Assembly (NCBI RefSeq): GCF_900109655.1
Contig: NZ_FOAT01000020.1
Span: forward strand, 1-51,081
Reading direction: 5' to 3'
DNA length: 51,081 bases
From: Hominimerdicola alba
Lineage (GTDB): Bacteria > Bacillota > Clostridia > Oscillospirales > Ruminococcaceae
Under the pieces are notes generated by a model. That model was not told the DNA's origin. It searched no databases and worked only from the letters and a program-made list of their open reading frames with translations. A program made the translations under genes and the position numbers. Positions 8,340 to 18,054 of the stretch are shown here, one piece after another (position 1 is the stretch's first letter; every line of letters begins with the position of its first letter).

Positions 8340-9368
8340 TTATTTTTCAAGTTCGATCATCATATTATCTAGCTTGTCATATAAATAGTCGGAAGGATCC
8401 TCGTTGTCTTTCTTCTTTTTTAACATTTTTACCATATCATCATTAGATAAGAGTATAATCAGTTTTCCTTCTTCGCGCAATACTCCTTTTGCTGCTTTAT
8501 AGGAATTTTCCGTATCATTTCCTTCAACAGCAATTATAATCGCAACGTTCCGAAAAGCTTTGGAATATAAATATCTTGCTGTTGTGTATACTTCTTTCTG
8601 TGTAATTGGATTAGAGTAGTTCTTGTACTCAAAAATAATGTATTTGCTGTTAAAATATTCTTCAATAAAATGCCAAAATGCACTGGTGATATTCTCTCTT
8701 ATTCGACAAACCGTATCAAAGCGATACAGATTATCATTTGATGTTTTTTGAGTACCCCATAAACACAAATGATCTTCAAACAATAGCATTAGTGCTTCAC
8801 AACATACTTTTTCATATGTGGTAAAGTCTTTTTGTTGCCCAGATTGAAAAATTTTGATATACTCATCGCATTTTGATTCTACCTCGTTCGCTATCTTTTC
8901 TTGACTACCTAAAGCATTATAATCTTCTGAAACACTTGATAGAAGAGGGGGCTTGGGACTTAGCTGTTCCAATGAAACGTCAGTAAATTGTGCCAGCTTA
9001 CTTTTCAGTTCGTATGTATTAGCAAAGAAAAGCAAATTTTCAATAGTCCATATATATATTATCTTATCGTTAACTTTTATCGAGTTTTCACATACTAAAC
9101 ATGATGTGGGAACTACTATAATGAATTCCTCTTTTATCGCGTGATTAAATGCCATCATCCTATATGCGGCATTACGAAGACTGGAGTTAGCAATTGAATT
9201 CGAGCGATAGTATTTTACATCAACGATATATCTGATGCCGTCTTTGCTCATAATAAAATCATAGGAAGCGGTACCACGGGATACTTCTATATTAAATCCA
9301 GCATTTTTGAATAGTTCGATTACATACGATTCAAATTCCCTATAATCGGGACGTTCGACAATTTTCAT
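8340..9368 (-). CDS. Protein with two PD-(D/E)XK nuclease-like domains
   Basis: A 342-aa protein. The N-terminal domain (about 1-115) has the Mrr-like restriction fold pattern FESYVIELFKNAGF, then YDFIMSKDG and IVDVKYYRS, supplying Asp and the D-x-K pair. A second domain (about 190-320) shows RFDTVCRI and IIFEYKNYS, a second Asp and E-x-K set, followed by helices. Two nuclease-like domains in one chain suggest a dimer-like nuclease or one active and one structural domain. It lies between mod and res (22 nt before res, 14 nt after mod), a position not found in classical two-gene type III systems, so it is probably an extra effector. Substrate unknown. Confidence 0.65.
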   Translation of the reverse strand: MKIVERPDYREFESYVIELFKNAGFNIEVSRGTASYDFIMSKDGIRYIVDVKYYRSNSIANSSLRNAAYRMMAFNHAIKEEFIIVVPTSCLVCENSIKVNDKIIYIWTIENLLFFANTYELKSKLAQFTDVSLEQLSPKPPLLSSVSEDYNALGSQEKIANEVESKCDEYIKIFQSGQQKDFTTYEKVCCEALMLLFEDHLCLWGTQKTSNDNLYRFDTVCRIRENITSAFWHFIEEYFNSKYIIFEYKNYSNPITQKEVYTTARYLYSKAFRNVAIIIAVEGNDTENSYKAAKGVLREEGKLIILLSNDDMVKMLKKKKDNEDPSDYLYDKLDNMMIELEK

Positions 9369-11053
9369 TTCAAAATCTCCTTTCAGATAACCTTCACTCT
9401 CGTATCGGGAGACAGCATCTTAAATATCTCGCTGACATTTATCTTTGACGGGCTGTCCGCAAAGCTGTCATCACGGAAAACAACTCTCAGCGGCTGACGT
9501 TTTGCGATAGTTTTTATCACGCTCTCGCTGATATTCTTATCGAAGCAGGCAATAAGGTCGCCGTCATTGTAGGTATGCACCGTCACGCCCTCTATTTGCT
9601 CGGAACTGTACGGCATAGAAAGCGGCAAGCCCCAGTCAAGCAGACATCCGAACAGCAAGTCAAGGTCATTCCTGTCATTTTTGATATTGCTTATAACACC
9701 TGCAATCGTAGTCTGCGTTGTTTCGGCGGGAGTATAATAAATGTCTTTCATATTTGTTTCATCGAGTTTCAGCACACGGAAACCTATATCAAGATCATCT
9801 GCAATCATTCTATTGCCATTTTTATATTCATCTGTATCTGTCCAGTGCGCACTTGAATTTTTGGTCTGTAAGTCACGGATAAGCAAGCCTTTTTCTGATA
9901 ATTCTGCTTTTATTTTAGCACCTGCACGGCGGAGCCGCTCCTTGCCGATCTCACAGATATTCTTATAGCCTGCCTTATATGCTTCACTGTCCTCAGATGT
10001 TTTTTCGGGAACCTGAACCATGATGTACTTGCGTTTCCCTCCGTCTTCTGCGTTTAACTGCATAACGGCATGAGCGGTTGTTGCGCTACCACTGAAAAAA
10101 TCCAAAACCACATCATTCTTTGAAACAAACATACTAACCAAGTATTTTAATAAAATAACGGGTTTAGGATAATCAAAGAATTTTCCAAAAGACCCTAATT
10201 CATCCAACTCAGCTGTAGCTTTTTGTGTGCCTCCTAAATTTGTAAGTACAGAAATTACATGACTTTGAAAATCACTTCTTTTCTTTATGCATTCTATAGC
10301 TCCTGTCTTAGAAATAGTAAATGTTGATTGCTGCCCCTTAGTATCAATAACATAATTAAAACCATTTGAGATAAACTCAAGTAATTGAGATTTTGCAGCC
10401 CATCCACTTGTTGCGATAACGCTGTTTTTTAATTTATAGTTTTCACATATAATATTTGTTGAATATTGTGGGAAATTAATACTTGATACATCAATAACCC
10501 CGTTTTCAAAATCACAAGGGAATCCTTCTGGAATTATAACGTCTGATATAGGATTTTTAGGTCCATTCTTAACAATTGTATTTCTAATAATGTCCTTTTT
10601 TAATTTGCTTGAATCAGAAATATTAGGATCTATTACAGGTGGGTGCAGTACTTTATTTTCATTTTTAGCATAAACAAGTATATATTCATGACAAACTTTA
10701 ATCCTTGCTTGATTATCAAAATTACCATCTGTACGCCAGCATAAATTTGCAATTAAATTTGTACGTCCAAATACCTCATTACATACATTTCTTAGATTTT
10801 CAATCTCATAATCATTAATTGAAATAAAAATAACACCATCCTCAGTGAGCAAATTCCTAGCAAGCATAAGTCGAGAATAAATCATACTGCACCAATCAGA
10901 ATGATATCTTCCTGTGGTGGCAGAATTTTCTCTTTTAAAATTCACATTTCCGTCTTCGTCAAAATATCCTATTCCTTCGTTATAATCCTCATTATCCATT
11001 ATAAATGAGTCTGGATATATAAAGTCATGTCCTGTATTATATGGCGGATTAAC

Positions 11054-11305
11054 TGTTATCTGGACTATTGAGACGAAAAACCACACATAACTGCACATTA
11101 ACGTCAAGTACACAGTGTTCAGCGTTGAATCGCCGCATGGATTGTATCGCTTTATCGAGAGGGTGTCAAGGCTGAAATGCACGCAAGCGGCCTTGACACC
11201 CTCTCGATAAAGCGATGAGAGTAACCATGCGATTCAAAGCAGAAAAATGTGTTTAAGCATTTATAAATACCTAGAGTACTTATCATGATATTAGTCCAGA
11301 TAACA
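11054..11305. mobile_element. MITE-like palindromic insertion in mod
   Basis: A 250-252 bp non-coding insertion with perfect 14-bp terminal inverted repeats TGTTATCTGGACTA (11054-11067 and 11292-11305 inverted). Inside is a second long palindrome (separate entry). It carries no gene and interrupts the catalytic motif of mod. I cannot define a clean target duplication: the flanks are AAC and ATA, or ACT and AAT if a shorter repeat is used. The size, terminal repeats and lack of coding capacity fit a miniature inverted-repeat element mobilised in trans. Confidence 0.65.
11127..11235. repeat. Perfect 27-bp inverted repeat with paired outer arms
   Basis: The arms 11146-11172 and 11190-11216 are exactly complementary over 27 nt around a 17-nt loop. 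Outside them GAATCGCCGCATGG (11127-11140) pairs with CCATGCGATTC (11225-11235). The RNA or single-stranded DNA would fold into a very stable hairpin of about 109 nt. It lies at the centre of the element that breaks mod. Confidence 0.85.
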
Positions 11306-11755
11306 ATATATATTATCTTAATGCTATTAAGATAGCTTTCCTGCAAGAGTTTCAAAACTTTAAGATTATCGCCCTCGATATAGAGATTTTCGGTGGTGTC
11401 CCAGTTTACGCTACCGCTGCTGCAATAAGGGTTACCATCACTGTCTTTACCTGTAGGAACAGTTTCATCATTTATAACAGGACGCAGTGTCTTGCGGATA
11501 GGACGGTTAGCCTCAGCGATAGCCGCCTTTTTTCCAACCCATGTAAATTCGTATGCTTCATCGCCCTCGGCAACATCTTCCGAAAGCATAGCACGGAGCA
11601 TATCAAAGTTTATCGCCTTTTTCAGCTTGCCATTCTCGTCAGCCGTTTCCGTTATGCAGTTTGGAAACAGGGCGGCGATCTTTTCAATGTTCGCCACTGT
11701 CAGATTCGGGGATTCCATTTTCATCTTATCCATAACAAACTCCTCCTCTATTCAC

Positions 11756-13960
11756 CTATAAGGCTTTGACCCTGTTGTATAAAGATAATAATTCCGTAAT
11801 GTCCATATCAAGTAACGGCTCATACATAAATGAATTAAGATGTATGTTTTCAGGTGTCATGATACTAACTTCATTTAAAATCATTTTTTTATCGTCTGTC
11901 CCGAACTGCTTATATCCATCAAAAAGTGTATGGGTTTGATTAGTTGCGCTATTGACGAACGATAAAAAGTCAGAACTTGTTCCTGTAACTTGATGTTTAT
12001 CCTTGTCTTTCCACGACAAACTGTTTGAATATGCTGAAATTTGGCTTTTCATAAATATTTCAGCTTTATGTCTGATACCTATTGCAAGAATGATTTTATT
12101 CTCCAGTTCTGCGTCTGAAACCGAAATTTTATCACATTCAGTAAAAATAGCATCAATCACTTTAACGCTTTTATTGATTTCAGGCTTAAAATCATTTGCA
12201 TCTATATATTCCTTGTAAATTGGTTCTATGTCAGCAAAAGTGATACTATAAGTATCGTGTTTTTCATGCAGTAAAGATGTCATATACAGAAAATCCTCAC
12301 CTTGTCCGCATATATTTCTGTCTTTGCCGTATTCTATTAGATTTCTTACAAAAGGTATTAATGCAAGTACATATTTTAAACTTGCTTGATTAGCCCAATA
12401 TTTAAAAGGTTGGTTTTGATATTTTTCCTGATATAGATTTATTTCATGATTTCCAAAGTTTGCAAACAATTTGTTAGTACGATCTATGTTCAAACGACTT
12501 GATACTGTTCGATAGAAATCATAATTGTGTGAAAGAATCAACAAATAGAAATTTGATTCTTTTGCCATTTCATATAGGTACTCAATAATTGCATATTTAT
12601 TTTTGTAATCGAAAGAATCTGCTATATCATCAACAATAATGATGACCTCTTTACTTCTTTTCTTTAACTGCTCAATATCAAATATAATATTCAACAGATA
12701 TAAGGCACGCTTCTCACCCTGACTAAGCGTATCAAGCTCATCAAGTTCGCTACGATTAACAGTTTTATGTTCTGAGCCGCGTGTGAAATTGAATTTAACC
12801 TGCGGAACGCTTTCGCCTATTACTGCGCCTTTTAAATTATCTACTGACATTGAGAATGGAACAGTAAATCTCTGGTCGAATATATCCAAAGCGTGTTTCC
12901 ATTCAGTATCATCAACGCTAACAGCATCAATAGCATCAGATAGGAGTTTATATTTGCTTATCAGTTCGTTCAACAGACTCTCATTTTTCTTTAAATATGT
13001 TAACCACAGTATTTTACGCAACATATCCAGTTTATCTTTTGAAAGATACTCAATTATTTCAGGATGAGTTTCTATAATATCCTTCAAAGCGATACCTTTT
13101 GCATCACTTAGCAATTTTTCTATTTCCTGAAATGAAGGAGTCTGCTTTATTCGGTCTTCTATTTCTTGTACCTTACTGTCCAAAGAATCAATGTCTTTTA
13201 TTTCTTGATTGCCAGATAATAGTATTCCATTGTTCTTTATAAAAAAAGAATCTTTTTGCAAAGATTTGCGAAGGTCTTTAAACTTTGGAAGCGTTAGCTT
13301 GCCCTTTTCAAGGTAAACAAAAGATTCATATATTTCATCTGACGATGATATAAAGCTTGTTATGCCATCTTGAAATTCTTTCGATTCAATTTTTTTCAGT
13401 ATGGAAGGATCAAAAATTTCAGAATATGCAACACCTTCAAACGTTATTTCAGGACTTGGATTTTTAAGACTATCCAGGCATAAGAGTAAACTGTTTTCTG
13501 AAAGCCCTAAGTCTTTTATAATATAAGGCTCTAATTCATAGGTTGTTCTTCCTTGTAATGTTTTCTTTATCTTTACACCAGAAAGTTTTTCAAGTTCTTT
13601 TAACAGTTTATTTCTGACTTTAAATACCTCTTTGAGTTGTTCCTGAATATCTCCTTTTATAAGAAGTGCGGATATATCTGATTCATAAGAACTCTCAAAG
13701 GATTTAATGACAAATACTTGATCTTTATCTATAAGAGTACCATCTATTTTTACTTCTGTCGTGCCTCCTTTATCGAAAATCATATCACAAATATCATCTT
13801 CTTTTCCTTCCTGTAACAGTTTGAAGGTTTTAGCGAACGATGTTTTCATTAGTCCGTTTTTTGCATAAATTGAAAATACATTACTTCTTGAAAAATCAAA
13901 TTCATGCTGTAATTTTTCAATTCCAAAACAATTTTCAAGCTTAATTGAAAGTTTTCTCAT
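11756..13960 (-). CDS. AAA_13/PrrC-like ATPase, possible anticodon nuclease
   Basis: A 734-aa ABC-type ATPase of the AAA_13 kind. An atypical P-loop IYAKNGLMKTS lies at about 31-41, a central coiled-coil region at about 100-350, ABC signature LSQGEKRALYL and Walker B VIIIVDDIADSFD, then the switch-histidine segment LLILSHNYDFY. The C-terminal 230 residues hold RNLIE followed 22-25 residues later by LLHEKH. Such an R-x3-E plus downstream His set recalls the tRNA-cutting site of PrrC/RloC anticodon nucleases, though spacing here is shorter than I recall for PrrC. PrrC guards a restriction system, and this gene sits between DUF4391 and mod, overlapping DUF4391 by 20 nt. The nuclease role is an inference; a DNA-sensing ATPase is the safe call. 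Confidence 0.65.
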   Translation of the reverse strand: MRKLSIKLENCFGIEKLQHEFDFSRSNVFSIYAKNGLMKTSFAKTFKLLQEGKEDDICDMIFDKGGTTEVKIDGTLIDKDQVFVIKSFESSYESDISALLIKGDIQEQLKEVFKVRNKLLKELEKLSGVKIKKTLQGRTTYELEPYIIKDLGLSENSLLLCLDSLKNPSPEITFEGVAYSEIFDPSILKKIESKEFQDGITSFISSSDEIYESFVYLEKGKLTLPKFKDLRKSLQKDSFFIKNNGILLSGNQEIKDIDSLDSKVQEIEDRIKQTPSFQEIEKLLSDAKGIALKDIIETHPEIIEYLSKDKLDMLRKILWLTYLKKNESLLNELISKYKLLSDAIDAVSVDDTEWKHALDIFDQRFTVPFSMSVDNLKGAVIGESVPQVKFNFTRGSEHKTVNRSELDELDTLSQGEKRALYLLNIIFDIEQLKKRSKEVIIIVDDIADSFDYKNKYAIIEYLYEMAKESNFYLLILSHNYDFYRTVSSRLNIDRTNKLFANFGNHEINLYQEKYQNQPFKYWANQASLKYVLALIPFVRNLIEYGKDRNICGQGEDFLYMTSLLHEKHDTYSITFADIEPIYKEYIDANDFKPEINKSVKVIDAIFTECDKISVSDAELENKIILAIGIRHKAEIFMKSQISAYSNSLSWKDKDKHQVTGTSSDFLSFVNSATNQTHTLFDGYKQFGTDDKKMILNEVSIMTPENIHLNSFMYEPLLDMDITELLSLYNRVKAL

Positions 13961-14612
13961 TATATTTTTTCGCTTCCTTTAACAATTCTTTTATCTGTTT
14001 GTTCAGCTCGACCTGTCGGTTAAACTGCTTTTCTTTGCGGACTTTTGCACGGAGCTTTTCAATGTCCTTTTCCAGCTTTTCCCGTGCCGCATTACGCTCG
14101 ACAGTTTCTTTCAGACTCTCGTTATTCTCCTTTGCAAGCTCACCGCCTGCGACCTGACGGACAAGATTCTCATATATCGTGTCCATGTTCAGACCGTCTA
14201 TCCGCAGGGAGAAAGATTCTTCCGTAACCCAATCGGTATGATAATAATTCTCGACCTTGAAAGCGGTGTTTGTGCTTTCTTCCTTGTAGCCTGTCCATAT
14301 CTGATACTGTTCCTCAAATTCAAGAATGAATATCAGATGATAGTGGAGCTGTCTGTCCATTTGCCGCAGTACGTTAAGATCAAGTTCGTTCGTTTTCAGC
14401 TTTATCAGAAAGACCTCGACTTCCTCCACGATACTGCCTTTTTCAACATTCAGCGTATCGGCGGATAACTTATGCACCCAGCGTATCGAGTTTATCTGAT
14501 CTATGAAACTGCGCTCCAGTTTCTTGTCAATGGTGAGTTTGTCATAAAACTTATTTTTCGGTACAAGTTTTCCGAAATAGGTGTTATCGGGTAGTCCGAA
14601 CATTTTATTCAC
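13941..14612 (-). CDS. DUF4391-domain protein
   Basis: A 223-aa protein. It starts MFGLPDNTYFGKLVPKNKFY and has a beta-rich N-terminal two thirds with the IRWVHKLSADTLN, EVEVFLIKLK and LIFILEFEEQYQIWTGYKE segments typical of DUF4391. The last 60 residues form a charged coiled coil (ERNAAREKLEKDIEKLRAKV and on). DUF4391 proteins recurrently sit between a large SNF2-like helicase and a Mod-type methyltransferase, so they are likely adaptors of that complex; no catalytic activity is known. The gene overlaps the helicase gene by 8 nt and the AAA gene by 20 nt, indicating tight translational coupling. Confidence 0.75.
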   Translation of the reverse strand: MNKMFGLPDNTYFGKLVPKNKFYDKLTIDKKLERSFIDQINSIRWVHKLSADTLNVEKGSIVEEVEVFLIKLKTNELDLNVLRQMDRQLHYHLIFILEFEEQYQIWTGYKEESTNTAFKVENYYHTDWVTEESFSLRIDGLNMDTIYENLVRQVAGGELAKENNESLKETVERNAAREKLEKDIEKLRAKVRKEKQFNRQVELNKQIKELLKEAKKYNEKTFN

Positions 14613-17600
14613 CGTCCTTTACCACAAGAAAACAGATAAGCTCAAAGTCCTCCAAGCCCTTAATATCCGAGATCAGCGCACTTGTGCCGCCCGAACCAAA
14701 CAGGCTGTCAATATCGCTTTCGGCTTTCGTGTCAATGATAGAGTCGATAGCCATACTCAGCAGTTCGCTCATCTGCGACATATCTCTGCCGTCATCGGTC
14801 TCCTTGTTGAATACGGCACACAGCTCCTTTATCGGCTGTGACTTGCCCCTACACAACAGACGAACATCGTCAAGCAGTTTCTTCGGATTCAGGTAATCAC
14901 AAAGCACCTCACCGTCATTGCCGATATAGACCATGTAGAACGGGTGTATGCGATTTTGGTTGCCGATATTCACACTGTCATTGACGTTTTTCAGCACAAA
15001 TATCACGCCCTCACCAAGTTCATCGGTCGCAGGCACAACAGCATGAAGTCCCTTGGGCTTCTTTTCTATATCCTTATGTGTCTTGACATATTCCAGCAGA
15101 TCAAGGCGATATTCGTTCAGTCCCAAATCCATGATAGAAATACCGTCGTTCATATCTTCCATGTCAACAACTTCGTTCATCATCTTCCGAAGCTGAGAGC
15201 TGCGGTATTCAAGATCGCCCTGTTCTTCTGCATTGATAAGATCGTCATCACCCGTGGCAGTCATGACCGAGATTTTCATTCGTGTTTCTACTCTTGATTT
15301 CAGATTGAGGTAGTCATCAAGATTCATATCGGGCCAGAAGTTCACAAGCTGTATGACATTGTTTTTGCTTCCGATACGGTCAATACGTCCGAAACGCTGC
15401 GTGATGCGGACGGGATTCCAATGTATATCGTAATTTACGAGGTAGTCGCAGTCCTGCAAGTTCTGACCTTCGGAGATACAGTCTGTAGCGATTAGAATAT
15501 CTATCTCCTGCGTGCTTCCGGGCATAAGCACATCACGCCCTTTGGATATGGGCGAAAACAACGTCAGCACATTGTTAAGATTGGTTCTTTTCAGCTTAAT
15601 AGTGGTCTTGCCGTCAACGCTGCCCGTTACAACAGCGGTTTCAAGCCCGAATTTTCTCTTGACATATTCGCTGACATTATCATACAAGTAATCTGCCGTG
15701 TCAGAGAATGCCGTGAAGATTATAATTTTCTTGTTGCCCGGATTGATAGGAGCGTTCTGCTTTCTGTCGATAAGTTTGAACAGTTCCTGCAATTTTGTAT
15801 CGTGTTCTGGTGTAATGTCCTTTATCATCAGGATAAGCAGTTCAAGAGTGTCCTTATCCTTTTGGAGATCATCACGCCACGAACGGTAATCCATATCGGC
15901 AAGGTCAATTTTTACTTTTTTGCCAACAGTAAAATCAGTATTGCTGTCCTCGAAATCGAGATCATCATCGGACATCTCATACATATCAATATCAGAGGCA
16001 CCATGTTTCTCATAATCGTTGATAGCTTTTATGGTACTATTTATAAGAGAATATATGCGCTGTAATGTAAGTGAGAACGAATTGACCGAGCTTTCCAGTC
16101 GTTTCAGAAGATTTATCGCCATAAGCCTACGGATACCCAACTCACGGTTCGACTGCCTGAAATTATCGCTTGTGTCCATATACTTTGAGATCTTACTTTC
16201 AAAGATATAGTGGGACGGCATATAGATGCATAGTGATAATTCTATCAGACTGCTGTATATCTCATTATAATTTATAGCATTGCTTAGGTCTGTAAGGCAT
16301 GGAGTAAGTGAGATAGGTTTTAGCCTTTCGGGGAATTTACCTATCTTTTCACTGTTATAATATTTCTGTATATGTTTCCTTGAACGTGCGATAGTAACAC
16401 TATCGAGCAGTTCAAAGAAATCAAAATCAAGCATACGAAGGAGAGAATCGGTTATACGCTGTTCCTTTGGATAATCACTCCATTCGTTGAATACTCGCTG
16501 TGCCTGACGGAATATTTCCTCAATAGATCTGCTGGTATTCAGCTTTTCACTGAGGGTATCTGAATATCCTTCGTAAGCAAGTGCGAGCTGATTACGAAGA
16601 TCTGTAAAGCGGTTATTAACAGGTGTTGCCGACAGCATCAGTACTTTAGTTTTTACACCTGCACGGATAACCTTTTCCATTAACCTCTGGTATCTATTCT
16701 CCCTTGTATTGGAATGTGTGCCGATACCGTTTCTGAAATTGTGAGATTCATCTATAACTATCAGGTCATAGTTGCCCCAGTTCAGCCTGTCGAGATCAAG
16801 TCCGTTGGAATAACCTCCGTCATGGGACAGATCGGTATGAAACAGTACATCATAATTCAGGCGGTCGGAGGCTATTGGGTTATTTACATAGTTATCCTTG
16901 TATGTATTCCAGTTTTCAGCGAGCTTTTTCGGGCATAATACAAGTACAGTCTTGTTGCGGTTCTCATAATACTTGATGACTGCAAGAGCCGTGAACGTCT
17001 TACCAAGACCTACGCTGTCTGCAAGAATACAGCCGTTATACTTTTCAAGTTTATTGATGATAGCAAGAACAGCATCTCGCTGAAAGTCATATAACTTTTC
17101 CCATATTTTGCTATTCTTAAATCCTGTGGCTTCATTAGGCAGAACATCCTCAGAAATATCCTCAAGAAACTCACTAAAAACATGATACAGCATCATGAAA
17201 TAAATAAATTCGGGTGAGTTTTCATTATAGGCGGTGCTAATACTCTCTATGACCGTTTCAGTAACATCTTCGAGCTTTGCCTTATCGTTCCACAAGTTTT
17301 CAAAAAGAGAAATATACTGCTGTGCAAAAGGTGTATCAAGACATTGTACCATGTTATATGCATTGTTACCTCTGTCACAGCCTATATCTGTTGTAGTAAA
17401 TCCAGATATAGGTGAATAAGCAGAAGCTTCAGACTGATTATCGACAGTAACAAATCCTATCATACTATCACCGCTGATGTTAGAACGGAATTTGACCTTT
17501 TTACGTATCCATTCAGCACATTCTTTCGCAATAGCTTTCTGAGTCATCTCATTACGAAGTCTGATCTCAAACTCTGTTCCATAAAGTCCTGACTCTCTAT

Positions 17601-17829
17601 TCATTCGGGGAATATAAAATTCACGCTTCTCTTTCTTCGCAGACTCCTTAACAAAAGTTGGCGATGTGAATATGAAACGCAGTTCATATATACTATCGAG
17701 TTGATTTTTCAGTTCTTTGTAAGCATACATGGAAAAGCAAGAGGCAGCAATAGTCATTTTACTGCCTTTCTTTATGGTGTTTATAAGTTCATCTTTCAGC
17801 AATGTGCTTATATTATCTATGATTTTCAT
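14605..17829 (-). CDS. SNF2-type helicase with N-terminal PLD-like domain
   Basis: A 1074-aa protein. The N-terminus (about 1-190) resembles a phospholipase-D-like fold as found in front of such helicases (TIAASCFSMYAYKEL, IGFVTVDN); no complete HKD motif is evident, so it may be structural. The SNF2/RapA-type core follows: Walker A DSVGLGKT (271-278), DESH box (about 360-363), SATPVNN, and the C-lobe with ATDCISEGQNLQ and QRFGRIDRIGS. It is the first gene of the operon, with GAGGAG before the start at 17829 and a near-consensus promoter 37 nt upstream of it. The helicase probably recognises or translocates on invading DNA and feeds the modification/nuclease partners encoded downstream, as in DISARM-like and type III-like systems. 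Confidence 0.8.
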   Translation of the reverse strand: MKIIDNISTLLKDELINTIKKGSKMTIAASCFSMYAYKELKNQLDSIYELRFIFTSPTFVKESAKKEKREFYIPRMNRESGLYGTEFEIRLRNEMTQKAIAKECAEWIRKKVKFRSNISGDSMIGFVTVDNQSEASAYSPISGFTTTDIGCDRGNNAYNMVQCLDTPFAQQYISLFENLWNDKAKLEDVTETVIESISTAYNENSPEFIYFMMLYHVFSEFLEDISEDVLPNEATGFKNSKIWEKLYDFQRDAVLAIINKLEKYNGCILADSVGLGKTFTALAVIKYYENRNKTVLVLCPKKLAENWNTYKDNYVNNPIASDRLNYDVLFHTDLSHDGGYSNGLDLDRLNWGNYDLIVIDESHNFRNGIGTHSNTRENRYQRLMEKVIRAGVKTKVLMLSATPVNNRFTDLRNQLALAYEGYSDTLSEKLNTSRSIEEIFRQAQRVFNEWSDYPKEQRITDSLLRMLDFDFFELLDSVTIARSRKHIQKYYNSEKIGKFPERLKPISLTPCLTDLSNAINYNEIYSSLIELSLCIYMPSHYIFESKISKYMDTSDNFRQSNRELGIRRLMAINLLKRLESSVNSFSLTLQRIYSLINSTIKAINDYEKHGASDIDMYEMSDDDLDFEDSNTDFTVGKKVKIDLADMDYRSWRDDLQKDKDTLELLILMIKDITPEHDTKLQELFKLIDRKQNAPINPGNKKIIIFTAFSDTADYLYDNVSEYVKRKFGLETAVVTGSVDGKTTIKLKRTNLNNVLTLFSPISKGRDVLMPGSTQEIDILIATDCISEGQNLQDCDYLVNYDIHWNPVRITQRFGRIDRIGSKNNVIQLVNFWPDMNLDDYLNLKSRVETRMKISVMTATGDDDLINAEEQGDLEYRSSQLRKMMNEVVDMEDMNDGISIMDLGLNEYRLDLLEYVKTHKDIEKKPKGLHAVVPATDELGEGVIFVLKNVNDSVNIGNQNRIHPFYMVYIGNDGEVLCDYLNPKKLLDDVRLLCRGKSQPIKELCAVFNKETDDGRDMSQMSELLSMAIDSIIDTKAESDIDSLFGSGGTSALISDIKGLEDFELICFLVVKDGE

Positions 17830-17865
17830 GCCGGATGCTCCTCATCACAAAATAAAACTAGTAAT

Positions 17866-17894
17866 ATTATAACATAAATCGGCATATTTTTCAA
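17866..17894 (-). promoter_or_regulatory. Promoter of the six-gene defence operon
   Basis: On the minus strand TTGAAA (17889-17894) and TATAAT (17866-17871) are separated by exactly 17 nt, about 37 nt upstream of the helicase start. No obvious operator dyad overlaps it. The gap 17895-18054 shows only AT-rich sequence. Confidence 0.75.
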
Positions 17895-18054
17895 GATTAA
17901 TCCGAATGCATTTTGTTATTTTTCTATAATTTATTAAGCGTTTTCCCATCCGAGTCAATCCGTACTTTAGGGATTTGTGTAGACATGTAAGAAACAATTA
18001 CACTTGTTGTCAAGAAAACAGGTGGTAATAATAGATATATTTTTTGAGATAGCT

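Larger units (their letters stand above)
9383..11733 (-). pseudogene. mod: Type III Mod DNA methyltransferase interrupted by a palindromic element
   Basis: A beta-class N6-adenine methyltransferase of the EcoP15I Mod type in two blocks. The N-terminal block (11733 to 11306) has the usual MDKMKMESPNLT start, LYIEGDNLKVLKLLQESY and NSIKIIYI. The C-terminal block (11053 to 9383) has catalytic NPPYNTG and, later, the AdoMet motif DFFSGSATTAHAV and a KYIMVQVPE strand. The break falls between IIYI and NPPY, exactly at motif IV, where a 250-bp element with perfect terminal repeats is inserted, shifting the frame. Without it, about 700 residues would be encoded, in the family range. The N-terminal frame stops at 11152. 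Unless the element is removed, no active Mod is made. Confidence 0.8.

Noticed and set aside
9383-11182. The 599-codon frame as an intact methyltransferase
   Set aside because: Its first 40 codons lie inside the palindromic insertion and the N-terminal block is in another frame, so it is the distal part of a broken gene.
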